Origin: an uncultured Prevotella sp.
GTDB taxonomy: Bacteria; Bacteroidota; Bacteroidia; Bacteroidales; Bacteroidaceae
Assembly: GCA_934219025.1 (NCBI GenBank)
Contig: CAKQDG010000025.1
Location: forward strand, 1 to 24,366
DNA: 24,366 nt
Direction of reading: 5' to 3'
A model generated the notes under the pieces. That model did no database searches, had not been told where the DNA came from, and worked only from the letters and a program-made list of their open reading frames with translations. Each line of letters begins with the position of its first letter. Positions within the stretch are counted from its first letter, which is position 1. Shown here piece after piece: positions 7,483 through 16,730 of the stretch. A program made the translations under genes and the position numbers.

Positions 7483-9072
7483 TTAGTTTTTATACTGTCC
7501 TGCGATGTCTGCCATAACATTTTCAATGATGTGGCTTACCTCATCATTGATAACACCTGATGTCAAGACATCTATAACATCTTCCTTATGCGAAGTGCGC
7601 AACTTGTCGAGGAATGCATCCTGACACTCACGTACTTTTTCTACAGGAACATCATGCATAAGTCCGTGTGTACCACAATACAAAATGGCAATCTGCTCAC
7701 CTACAGGCATTGGACTATACTGCGGCTGAATAAGAAGCTGATTGTTTTTCCTACCTCTGTCAAGAGTCATCGCCGTCACGGCATCCATATCGCTTGAGAA
7801 TTTAGAGAAAGACTCAAGCTCACGATACTGTGCCATATCTATCTTCATAGTTCCAGCTACCTTCTTCATACTCTTTATCTGGGCTGATCCTCCAACACGG
7901 CTAACCGAGATACCAACATTGATAGCGGGACGGAATCCCTGATTGAAGAGGTCTGTTTCAAGATAAATCTGCCCGTCGGTAATCGAAATCACATTGGTCG
8001 GGATATATGCCGAAACATCACCTGCCTGTGTTTCGATGATAGGAAGAGCTGTCAATGATCCTCCTCCTCTGACATGGCCTTTCATACATTCCGGAAGATC
8101 GTTCATGTTCTCTGCCACTTCCTGCTGGTCGTTGATACGTGCAGCACGCTCAAGCAAACGGCTGTGAAGATAGAAAACATCACCCGGATATGCCTCACGT
8201 CCGGAAGGACGACGAAGAATCAAAGAAACTTCACGATAGGCAACGGCCTGCTTTGACAAATCATCGTAAACGACAAGAGCAGAATATCCTCTGTCCCTGA
8301 AGTACTCGCCAATGGCAGCTCCGGCAAAAGGTGCGTAATACTGCATTGCAGCAGGATCCGCAGCTGTTGCTGAAACAATGATTGTATATGGCAGAGCTCC
8401 GTGTTCTTTAAGATTTGCTACCAAGGCAGCAACCGTAGATGCTTTCTGGCCTATTGCCACATAAATACAATATACAGGTTTCCCTGCTTCATAGAAACTC
8501 TTCTGATTGATGATAGTATCAATGGCAATGGCGGTTTTTCCTGTCTGGCGGTCGCCGATGATAAGCTCACGCTGTCCACGACCGATAGGAATCATGGAAT
8601 CAACAGCTTTGAGGCCTGTCTGCAGCGGTTCTTTTACCGGCTGGCGGTAAATCACACCAGGAGCTTTTCGCTCGAGTGGCATTTCAAACGAATCGGTAAG
8701 ATCTATGTCTCCTTTTCCGTCGATGGCCTGTCCCAGCGGATTGATTACACGTCCCAACATATTGTCGTTTACTCGAATAGAAGCAATACGTTTGGTACGT
8801 TTCACAACCATGCCCTCTTTGATACCCTCAGTTGAACCGAGAAGCACACAACCCACATTGTCTTCCTCAAGGTTCATCACGATAGCCATAGTGCCGTTTT
8901 CGAACTCGAGCAGTTCATTAGCCTCGGCATTACGAAGTCCGTAGATACGAGCTACACCATCGCTGACAGTAAGAACAGTGCCCACTTCGTCGAACTGCTC
9001 CTTGTTGTTTATGCCCTGAAGCTGTTCAAGAAGCACTTGGGATACTTCGCTTGGTTTAATTTTATCTGACAT
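7483..9072 (-). CDS. atpA: F1 ATP synthase alpha subunit
   Basis: The non-catalytic nucleotide-binding subunit of the F1 hexamer, 529 residues. The Walker A motif is GDRQTGKT at residues 173-180. Other family landmarks are [17 protein letters not shown], the [33 protein letters not shown] segment (given here in parts), and the arginine-finger region [19 protein letters not shown]. It is preceded by a 66-bp gap holding a conserved-looking hairpin (9093-9131) and an A-rich stretch just before the ATG, the type of start region Bacteroidetes use in place of a Shine-Dalgarno sequence. Confidence 0.98.
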   Translation of the reverse strand: MSDKIKPSEVSQVLLEQLQGINNKEQFDEVGTVLTVSDGVARIYGLRNAEANELLEFENGTMAIVMNLEEDNVGCVLLGSTEGIKEGMVVKRTKRIASIRVNDNMLGRVINPLGQAIDGKGDIDLTDSFEMPLERKAPGVIYRQPVKEPLQTGLKAVDSMIPIGRGQRELIIGDRQTGKTAIAIDTIINQKSFYEAGKPVYCIYVAIGQKASTVAALVANLKEHGALPYTIIVSATAADPAAMQYYAPFAGAAIGEYFRDRGYSALVVYDDLSKQAVAYREVSLILRRPSGREAYPGDVFYLHSRLLERAARINDQQEVAENMNDLPECMKGHVRGGGSLTALPIIETQAGDVSAYIPTNVISITDGQIYLETDLFNQGFRPAINVGISVSRVGGSAQIKSMKKVAGTMKIDMAQYRELESFSKFSSDMDAVTAMTLDRGRKNNQLLIQPQYSPMPVGEQIAILYCGTHGLMHDVPVEKVRECQDAFLDKLRTSHKEDVIDVLTSGVINDEVSHIIENVMADIAGQYKN

Positions 9073-9092
9073 AATTTCTTTTCTTTTTTCAA

Positions 9093-9131
9093 CCGACGGA
9101 CAATAAGCTTTATCAACTTATTGCCCATCGG
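9093..9131 (-). promoter_or_regulatory. RNA hairpin in the atpH-atpA gap
   Basis: In the minus-strand transcript, CCGATGGGCAATAAG pairs with CTTATTGTCCGTCGG over 15 positions around a 9-base loop. Two of these pairs are G-U wobbles. On the plus strand the same positions are A-C mismatches, so the structure is intact only in the atp mRNA. No T-run follows; an A-rich stretch leads to the atpA start 20 bases later. A role in mRNA processing or in raising atpA translation is inferred. Confidence 0.6.
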
Positions 9132-9138
9132 CCAATTT

Positions 9139-9672
9139 TCATTTAAGTCCCGACAATATGGTACTGAGTTGCCTTTTCACACTTGCATCAAGCCGATATG
9201 TATCATATTCCAATACGAAACCTCCGATAAGTTCTGGCTCTACTGCGGTGTTGAACTCAACATTGCCATTTGTCTTACTTTCCACTAACGAACGTAACTT
9301 CTTCTCCGTTTCCGGAGTCAATTTAGCGGCTGTTGAAAGCTTAGCCTGAATCAAGTTTTCCTGTTTGCGGTACAGGGTAATAAATGAGTTGGCCATGAAC
9401 TGCATGACATTTGCCCTACCCTCTTTTAAGACAAGCTTAATGAAACGGCGGGTAAGTTCACACTTCGTACTTCCGGTGGCTGTAATCAACAGACTCTCTT
9501 TTTGTTCCAACGGAAGCATAGGATTAGCTATGGTGACACCCAGTTCGGGCACGTTCAGATATTCTGCGGCGAGAGTCTGCATGTCAGCATAGACCTGCTC
9601 AGACTGCTTCTCCTGGTTGCTTGCCTTGAGCAAAGCTCGAGCGTATCTAACCGATATTAATCCTAAATCCAT
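9139..9672 (-). CDS. atpH: F1 ATP synthase delta subunit
   Basis: The peripheral-stalk subunit (OSCP type) that joins the b subunits to the top of F1. It has 177 residues, typical for the family. Recognised from the N-terminal SVRYARALLKASNQE, the central VTIANPMLPLEQK and TRRFIKLVLKEGR, and the C-terminal sandwich containing EPELIGGFVLEYDTYRLDAS and VKRQLSTIL. It begins five bases after the atpF stop codon, so the two are tightly linked. Confidence 0.95.
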   Translation of the reverse strand: MDLGLISVRYARALLKASNQEKQSEQVYADMQTLAAEYLNVPELGVTIANPMLPLEQKESLLITATGSTKCELTRRFIKLVLKEGRANVMQFMANSFITLYRKQENLIQAKLSTAAKLTPETEKKLRSLVESKTNGNVEFNTAVEPELIGGFVLEYDTYRLDASVKRQLSTILSGLK

Positions 9673-9677
9673 CCTAC

Positions 9678-10193
9678 TTATTTATTTAATTTAACTTCAT
9701 CAAGCATAAGATCTATGTAGTCCATCTGTGCCTTGTCGTTGTCGAGTTTCTTCCTGAGAATCTTCTCTGACACCTCAACGCTCAACTGGGCTACTTGCTT
9801 ACGGATATCGCTTATTGCTGCCTGCTTCTGGGCCTCAATCTCTGCCTTTGCCTCGTTTATAATACGAGAACTTTCTTCTTTAGCTTTATCCTGAGCTTTC
9901 TCCACAATAGCGTCACGCGTTGCTGCCGCCTCTTTCAATATGGCAGCTTGTTTTTCGCGTGCTTCCTGAAGCATGGCTTCACTTTCTTGCTTGATATTGT
10001 CAAGCTTGAGAGATGCCTCATGAGCTTTCTTCAGACTTTCGTCAATGTAGTTTTTCCTCTTCTCAACCATTCCCACTATTGCCGGGAAACCGAATTTAGC
10101 GAGTACAAAGAAAACTACCAAGAATGCTAAGAGCATCCACAGGAGCAAACCTGGGTCAGGAGTCAATATTGATGGCAAACTTGATAAATCCAT
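9678..10193 (-). CDS. atpF: FO ATP synthase b subunit
   Basis: The membrane-anchored peripheral stalk, 171 residues. One N-terminal transmembrane helix lies at about residues 14-35 (GLLLWMLLAFLVVFFVLAKF). After it comes GFPAIVGMVEKRKNYIDES and a long charged, alanine-rich helix (about 45-150) expected to form the b-b coiled coil, ending VSEKILRKKLDND. It sits between atpE (57-bp gap) and atpH (5-bp gap). Confidence 0.95.
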   Translation of the reverse strand: MDLSSLPSILTPDPGLLLWMLLAFLVVFFVLAKFGFPAIVGMVEKRKNYIDESLKKAHEASLKLDNIKQESEAMLQEAREKQAAILKEAAATRDAIVEKAQDKAKEESSRIINEAKAEIEAQKQAAISDIRKQVAQLSVEVSEKILRKKLDNDKAQMDYIDLMLDEVKLNK

Positions 10194-10250
10194 TTGCGTT
10201 AAATTACAAACACTATTAAATATATTCCTTTTTGATAAAAGAAAACTTTA

Positions 10251-10499
<249 letters not shown>

Positions 10500-10547
10500 T
10501 TAATTTTTAATTTGTTATTAATTTTTGTTCTATTCTAAATTTAAACT

Positions 10548-11594
10548 TTATTCTTCTTCCTTATGTGCCAGTCCGATAAAGACTGCACTCAGCAACGTAA
10601 ACACATATGCCTGTATGAATGCAACCAAAACCTCAAGAGCGTTCATGAACAACATCATTATTACGCTCAAAAGATTTAGACCTATACCAAAACCTACACC
10701 CATTGTCCACCCAAGGAAGATGATACAGGTGAAACTCAGGATTATGGCATGGCCTGCCATCATGTTGGCAAACAGACGAACCATCAGTGCAAAAGGCTTG
10801 GTAAACACGCCGAAGAGTTCTATCACAGGCATAAGCGCTACAGGATATGCCTTGAGAAACACCGGAACGTTAGGCCAAAATATGTCTTTCCAGTATTCCT
10901 TGTTTCCGAAGAGGTTTATTGCTATCATCGTGCAGATGGCAAGGAAAAATGTAATGTTGATGTTACCGGTTACATTTGCTCCTCCCGGAAATATAGGAAT
11001 CAGTCCGAGTATGTTCGTTGTAAATATAAAAAAGAATACAGTGAGAAGATACGGGGCATATGGCTTGAAATGCTTTTCACCGATGGATGCCTTTACAACA
11101 TCATCGTAAATCATCATAACAAACATTTCCATAAGTCCTACAAAACCGCCTGGAGCTTCACTTCTCTCGTCACGCTTTTTATACCAGCGGGCACACGAAA
11201 CGAATATCGTAATGAGTATTATCACCACAATCCATATTTGTGCCACCGTCTTGGTAAAGCTGAGGTCAAGAGGCCGCTCCACGCTTTTGTCTGGCATCAT
11301 CTCGTATATCTTGCCGTGGTGTTTCTCGTCAAAGTAGAAAGGCTTGGGAAGATTCTCTGCGGTTCCGACAAACCATTCGCCTGTTGCGGAACTACGCACA
11401 ATTATCGGTAGTGGTATACTGACACTCTTGTCGCCAAACGTGGCAATATGCCATTCGTATGAGTCCGACAGATGTTCCAGCACAATCTCCGGTATGTTTA
11501 TTCCTTCTTCTTTGCCCTTGCTTTGTTCTGCCATTGCAAAGAGTGGCATAAAGGCAAGCAATACGAGAAGTGTTAATGACCTTAATTGTTTCAT
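10548..11594 (-). CDS. atpB: FO ATP synthase a subunit with N-terminal extension
   Basis: The stator channel subunit that moves protons past the c ring. The essential arginine is Arg273 in ALMVRLFANMMAGHAI. The conserved FFFIFTTNILGLIPIFPGG is at about 187-205, and the C-terminus LEVLVAFIQAYVFTLLSAVF is the last helix. At 348 residues it is longer than the E. coli subunit (271). The excess is N-terminal: a signal peptide (1-22, ending FAMA) and a periplasmic stretch of about 90 residues before the first core helix (about 116-135). This extension is usual in Bacteroidetes as far as I know. Confidence 0.96.
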   Translation of the reverse strand: MKQLRSLTLLVLLAFMPLFAMAEQSKGKEEGINIPEIVLEHLSDSYEWHIATFGDKSVSIPLPIIVRSSATGEWFVGTAENLPKPFYFDEKHHGKIYEMMPDKSVERPLDLSFTKTVAQIWIVVIILITIFVSCARWYKKRDERSEAPGGFVGLMEMFVMMIYDDVVKASIGEKHFKPYAPYLLTVFFFIFTTNILGLIPIFPGGANVTGNINITFFLAICTMIAINLFGNKEYWKDIFWPNVPVFLKAYPVALMPVIELFGVFTKPFALMVRLFANMMAGHAIILSFTCIIFLGWTMGVGFGIGLNLLSVIMMLFMNALEVLVAFIQAYVFTLLSAVFIGLAHKEEE

Positions 11595-11661
11595 AATAAG
11601 TTTATTTTTCTATGTATAAGACAAGCTTTGTTTCAAAAGGATAATTCTAAGTCCTTGTTTT

Positions 11662-12093
11662 TCAACTTGCTTTATCTCTGTCACACTTGGTATGAGAATT
11701 TGAAACACGTGAGAAGAACACCGAATGGTGTATGAGCAGTACAAAATAAAATGCCATGAACACGATGCAGTATTCTACCATTGCATCACGCCCCACTGCA
11801 AGATAGACTCCAAACAATGTGGCTAGTGCAAGCAGCATACGGAAACCGGAAACTGCCGTATAGAAAGTTGTAAGACTCTCAGGACTTCCCTTGGCCACTT
11901 TTTTCCATATCATTCCGTCAGCCCCGTCTATTATCAAAGAAAAGACTGCGCTGACTACCAAAGGTCCTTTTAGTCCTTCGACAGATAAAATCCGCCCAGC
12001 GGCGACTGTTGCAATACATGATGCAGCAATTATCATCGCACTCTGACAAATGTATCTGATACTAAGTCTGTCTACCTCTTTGGTATTTAGCAT
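11662..12093 (-). CDS. Small four-helix membrane protein in the AtpI position
   Basis: A 143-residue protein with four predicted membrane helices, at about 14-36, 43-63, 82-102 and 105-128, and a basic C-terminal tail (SRVSNSHTKCDRDKAS). I do not recognise a named family from the sequence. Its place between atpC and atpB, its size and its four helices are those of AtpI, which helps c-ring assembly or Mg2+ supply in other bacteria; functional equivalence is inferred from context only. I chose ATG 12093, fourteen bases after the atpC stop, over a TTG ten codons upstream that would overlap atpC. Confidence 0.75.
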   Translation of the reverse strand: MLNTKEVDRLSIRYICQSAMIIAASCIATVAAGRILSVEGLKGPLVVSAVFSLIIDGADGMIWKKVAKGSPESLTTFYTAVSGFRMLLALATLFGVYLAVGRDAMVEYCIVFMAFYFVLLIHHSVFFSRVSNSHTKCDRDKAS

Positions 12094-12107
12094 TTTAAAA
12101 CTTTTTA

Positions 12108-12350
12108 TTAAAGTTCCACGCAAATGTTTACGACATTTTTTTGTACTTCAACGAATCCCATTGAGACATTCACTTCGTGTGTCCCCTCAGAGTCGTGAAA
12201 TATTATTCGTCCCTTTTCAAGTGTAGAGATAATCGGGGCATGATTGACCAGGATTTCAAACTCGCCACTTGTACCGGGCACTACCACCCGATCAACCTGT
12301 CCTTCATATTCTATTTTCGCCGGAGAGACGATTTTCAATTCTAAACTCAT
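12108..12350 (-). CDS. atpC: F1 ATP synthase epsilon subunit, short form
   Basis: A rotor subunit that binds gamma and the c ring. It has 80 residues, only the N-terminal beta-sandwich domain: KIVSPAKIEYEGQVDRVVVPG, FEILVNHAPIISTLEKG, and VSMGFVEVQKNVVNICVEL. The C-terminal two-helix domain (about 50 residues) that inhibits ATP hydrolysis in E. coli epsilon is absent, and the reading frame ends naturally in TAA. Short epsilon forms are known in Bacteroidetes, so this is probably not damage. It follows atpD by 12 bp. Confidence 0.95.
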   Translation of the reverse strand: MSLELKIVSPAKIEYEGQVDRVVVPGTSGEFEILVNHAPIISTLEKGRIIFHDSEGTHEVNVSMGFVEVQKNVVNICVEL

Positions 12351-12362
12351 ATTCCAACAATT

Positions 12363-13913
<1,551 letters not shown>

Positions 13914-13973
13914 TTAATTTTTCACTCTTTTCTGAAGCGCACGGAAGGTTAGAGCATTTGCTTCATCTTTCAT
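13914..13973 (-). CDS. Possible 19-residue leader peptide upstream of atpD
   Basis: An ATG-to-TAA reading frame encodes MKDEANALTFRALQKRVKN and ends 18 bases before the atpD start. It lies wholly in the atp leader, downstream of the promoter at 14023-14030 and a small hairpin (CGGC-AAA-GCCG, 13995-14005). The composition is protein-like (charged, amphipathic), with no hydrophobic or single-amino-acid run. A frame this short can arise by chance, so confidence is low. If translated, it could couple to atpD. Confidence 0.3.
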   Translation of the reverse strand: MKDEANALTFRALQKRVKN

Positions 13974-14022
13974 GTTTTATCAGATTTAATTTTTCGGCAA
14001 AGCCGTTTTTAATTAACGACTG

Positions 14023-14052
14023 CAAAAATAACAAATTATTTTAATCCCCCAA
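14023..14052 (-). promoter_or_regulatory. Promoter of the ATP synthase operon
   Basis: On the minus strand: -33 TTG (14050-14052), 19 bp, -7 TATTTTTG (14023-14030), matching the Bacteroidetes consensus. The expected start near 14017-14019 gives a leader of about 120 bases before atpD, containing a small hairpin and the possible leader ORF. The -33 box lies within the left arm of the 120-bp inverted repeat. Confidence 0.65.
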
Positions 14053-14162
14053 TATTTTACTGCAAATTTTATTACTTACTTATTCCTATTTAAACTATTT
14101 TCGTAGACAAATTAGCGAAAATGAGCCTTTGTTATAGGTTTTGCAATAAATATTGGGGGATT
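14043..14162. repeat. 120-bp inverted-repeat element between pfkA and the atp promoter
   Basis: AATCCCCCAATATTT (14043-14057) is the exact reverse complement of 14148-14162. The pairing continues imperfectly inward to about 23 bases (TACTGCAAA against TTGCAAA complement). Inside lies a second inverted repeat, ATTTTCG (14097-14103) with CGAAAAT (14116-14122). No T-run follows in either direction and no target-site duplication is visible. It could end pfkA transcription, be a small non-autonomous element, or be a regulatory structure. Confidence 0.7.
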
Positions 14163-14180
14163 GCTGTGACCTTGTCTAAA

Positions 14181-15155
14181 CTAGATGCTCAGCTCATCGA
14201 GCACCGTTATAAGTTTCTTGTCGAATGGTTTGTCTGAGCGGATTGCGTCTGTAAACGGAACATACACTATTTCGTTGTTGCGCACGCCGACCATCAGATT
14301 TCTTTGTCCTTGCATGATTGCTTCTACCGCTCCCACTCCAGTGCGGCTTGCCAGGATACGGTCGTGTGCAGAAGGACTGCCACCGCGCTGCAGGTGTCCA
14401 AGGATAGATACTCTTACATTATAGTCTGGGAATTCCTTGTGTACGCGGTCGGCATAGTACAATGCGCCGCATTTAGGGCTTTCGCTTACTATCACGATGC
14501 AACTGCGCTTGCTTTTGCGTATTCCTCGTTCCATGAATCGTGTGAGCTGATCCACGTCGGTTGAATCTTCTGGGATTATGGCAGCTTCTGCTCCACTGGC
14601 AATTGCGCTGTTCTGGGCAAGGAATCCTGCATCACGGCCCATTACTTCAACAAAGAATATTCGCTCGTGGCTCACCGCGGTGTCGCGGATGCGGTCTACA
14701 CATTCTACGATAGTGTTAAGGGTTGTGTCGTATCCTATCGTGGAGTCTGTGCCATAAAGGTCGTTGTCTATCGTTCCGGGAAGTCCAATGCAACACACAT
14801 CGTGTTCTTCTGCAAAGATTTTCGCACCTGTGAGCGAGCCGTTTCCTCCAATCACCACAAGAGCGTCAATCTTGTTCTTCACCATATTTTCGTAGGCTTT
14901 CTTTCGTCCTTCTGGAGTTTCAAACTCCTTGCTACGCGCCGTGCGGAGTATTGTTCCTCCATGGTTTATTATTCCACTCACATTTTCTGTAGTGAAATCT
15001 TTGATTTCGTTGTTGATCAGTCCGTCGTATCCACGGAAAATACCTTTAATCTTAAACCCATTGCTGATGCCGGCACGTGTCACTGCACGTATTGCGGCAT
15101 TCATTCCTGGAGCATCACCGCCTGAGGTGAGCACACCGATTGTCTTAATCTTCAT
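14181..15155 (-). CDS. pfkA: ATP-dependent 6-phosphofructokinase
   Basis: Phosphorylates fructose 6-phosphate to fructose 1,6-bisphosphate, the committed step of glycolysis. It has 324 residues, the standard bacterial length. Visible are the nucleotide-binding [17 protein letters not shown] (7-23), IGGNGSLTG (102-110), the catalytic [12 protein letters not shown] with Asp130, and [14 protein letters not shown] glycine after the GGN position (Gly106, not Asp) indicates ATP rather than pyrophosphate as donor. Asn105 stands where E. coli has an Asp that binds Mg2+. It follows nhaD by 37 bp on the same strand with no clear promoter between, so co-transcription is likely. Confidence 0.95.
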   Translation of the reverse strand: MKIKTIGVLTSGGDAPGMNAAIRAVTRAGISNGFKIKGIFRGYDGLINNEIKDFTTENVSGIINHGGTILRTARSKEFETPEGRKKAYENMVKNKIDALVVIGGNGSLTGAKIFAEEHDVCCIGLPGTIDNDLYGTDSTIGYDTTLNTIVECVDRIRDTAVSHERIFFVEVMGRDAGFLAQNSAIASGAEAAIIPEDSTDVDQLTRFMERGIRKSKRSCIVIVSESPKCGALYYADRVHKEFPDYNVRVSILGHLQRGGSPSAHDRILASRTGVGAVEAIMQGQRNLMVGVRNNEIVYVPFTDAIRSDKPFDKKLITVLDELSI

Positions 15156-15192
15156 AACTTATAATATATGTATACCTATTAAAATAATTTTC

Positions 15193-16599
15193 TTACAACA
15201 CGACTGTCGTCAGCCACATTGTTGTCAATCCTATAATCCATGCTACTATTGAAATCCATCCGGCATTCTTGAAATACCAGCCGATATGCACACGTTCCAT
15301 TTTTATCAGCGCCAATCCGCTGACTGAGCCTACAAGGAGGAAGTTGCCTCCCATTGCCGAACTGTATGCCATTATCTTCCAGTACATACCGTTTCGTGTA
15401 AATTCCCTAAGATAGTCGACATCCATATACATTGCCAGATGTGTCGAGTCCATAACCTGGTGAAGGGAGAAAAAGCTCATTGATGTGGCAAAAGTGTCAA
15501 GTACGGAACTTAGCACTGCAGAGGCTCCTCCCTGAATCCAGACGTTGTGTATTGTATTGTCGAAAAATTGTGTCAGCGGAGATATTACGCCCGTTTCTGA
15601 CACTACGGATATTGCCAGCATTATTCCGAGTACAAACAGTATCATCTGTATTACTCCGTATTGAAGCACCCGGGGCACGCTGCGCTGTATCATTTTGTCA
15701 ACATCCATCAGTTTGCGGTTTACCACTTCGTTTACAATCCACAACAGTGAAAGCACGCATAGCGCTCCAAGAAACGGACTTAGTTTTGTTATATTGTGGA
15801 ATGTAGGAATAAACCACAATCCTCCAATTCCCACAAACAACATCAACAGCCTTTGCCAACGGTTCAGGTTTGTATCGTCGCCACGGTATGGCATGGCAAG
15901 AGTCTGCGTTTCTACGCGTTCCGGCAACTTGCGTCCGAGCCACCACACGGGTAATGCGAGAGAAATGACGCATGGCAATGCAAGGTATGTTGAGAAGTCT
16001 GTTGCGTCGATGGCATTATTGTTCCACAGCATCAGTCCGGTCGGGTCGCCTATCACGGTGAGAGCCCCGCCGCAGTTTGCCGCCAACACTATTGCCGATC
16101 CGAAAACTATTCTCTGTCTTCTGCTCGCAAGTATCTTGTGCATCACTATGAGCATCATGGTTGTTGTGGTGAGGTTGTCCAGATTTGCCGAAATCAAGAA
16201 TGTTACTGCCGAAATTGTCCACAACATTCTTTTGCTGTTTCGTGTGCGCAACAGTTCTGTAAGGAAGTCAAAGCATCCGTTGTTGTTCAGGATTTCTACT
16301 ATGGACATCGTGGCGAGCAGGAACAAAACGATTTCCGCTCCTTTGCCTACGTAGTTCAGAAAGATGTTTTGAGAAATAAACATTTTCACGTTTTCCGCGT
16401 TTGGCTGCACGGTTCCGAGAAAGTCTGCATATTCTCTCGGATGTTGTGCCAAAACGAAATCTGTACCGTAACAGATGTATAAGACCCAGCCTACAGCTCC
16501 TGCAAACATAGCTACTGCAGCTCTGTTTATATTTGTAAACCGTCCTGTTGCAATCAGTACGTATCCAATTAGCAATATGGCAACTATTACTATGGTCAT
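15193..16599 (-). CDS. nhaD: NhaD-type Na+/H+ antiporter
   Basis: An inner-membrane ion transporter superfamily protein of 468 residues with about 11-13 hydrophobic segments. Diagnostic stretches are FLISANLDNLTTTTMM (135-149, with Asn139 and Asp141-Asn142), AANCGGALTVIGDPTGLMLW (174-192), and near the end SSVLDTFATSM and SSAMGGNFLLVGSVSGL. The paired loop motifs fit NhaD rather than ArsB arsenite pumps, and no ars genes are nearby. Expected role: Na+ export driven by protons, giving pH and sodium homeostasis. A good promoter lies just upstream, and pfkA follows. Confidence 0.88.
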   Translation of the reverse strand: MTIVIVAILLIGYVLIATGRFTNINRAAVAMFAGAVGWVLYICYGTDFVLAQHPREYADFLGTVQPNAENVKMFISQNIFLNYVGKGAEIVLFLLATMSIVEILNNNGCFDFLTELLRTRNSKRMLWTISAVTFLISANLDNLTTTTMMLIVMHKILASRRQRIVFGSAIVLAANCGGALTVIGDPTGLMLWNNNAIDATDFSTYLALPCVISLALPVWWLGRKLPERVETQTLAMPYRGDDTNLNRWQRLLMLFVGIGGLWFIPTFHNITKLSPFLGALCVLSLLWIVNEVVNRKLMDVDKMIQRSVPRVLQYGVIQMILFVLGIMLAISVVSETGVISPLTQFFDNTIHNVWIQGGASAVLSSVLDTFATSMSFFSLHQVMDSTHLAMYMDVDYLREFTRNGMYWKIMAYSSAMGGNFLLVGSVSGLALIKMERVHIGWYFKNAGWISIVAWIIGLTTMWLTTVVL

Positions 16600-16617
16600 A
16601 ATTTATCTTTTGCTCTA

Positions 16618-16647
16618 CAAAAGTACGAAATTATATCTAATTCCAAA
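16618..16647 (-). promoter_or_regulatory. Promoter of nhaD (and probably pfkA)
   Basis: On the minus strand: -33 TTTG (16644-16647), 18 bp, -7 TACTTTTG (16618-16625). The expected start near 16611-16614 leaves a leader of about 12-15 bases before the nhaD ATG. Confidence 0.65.
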
Positions 16648-16730
16648 TATTTTTACAATGTTTTTTATTTGCTTTAACCGGATTTTAAAATTAGACTTGA
16701 TTCTTGTCAATTTTCACTTTCTTTTTCCGT

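Noticed and set aside
10525..11411. Plus-strand frames opposite atpB
   Set aside because: They are antisense shadows of a clear atpB gene with no recognisable motifs or starts.
15193..16599. ArsB arsenite efflux pump
   Set aside because: The protein belongs to the same superfamily, but the ANLDNLTTT and GDPTG segments and the lack of ars genes fit NhaD better.
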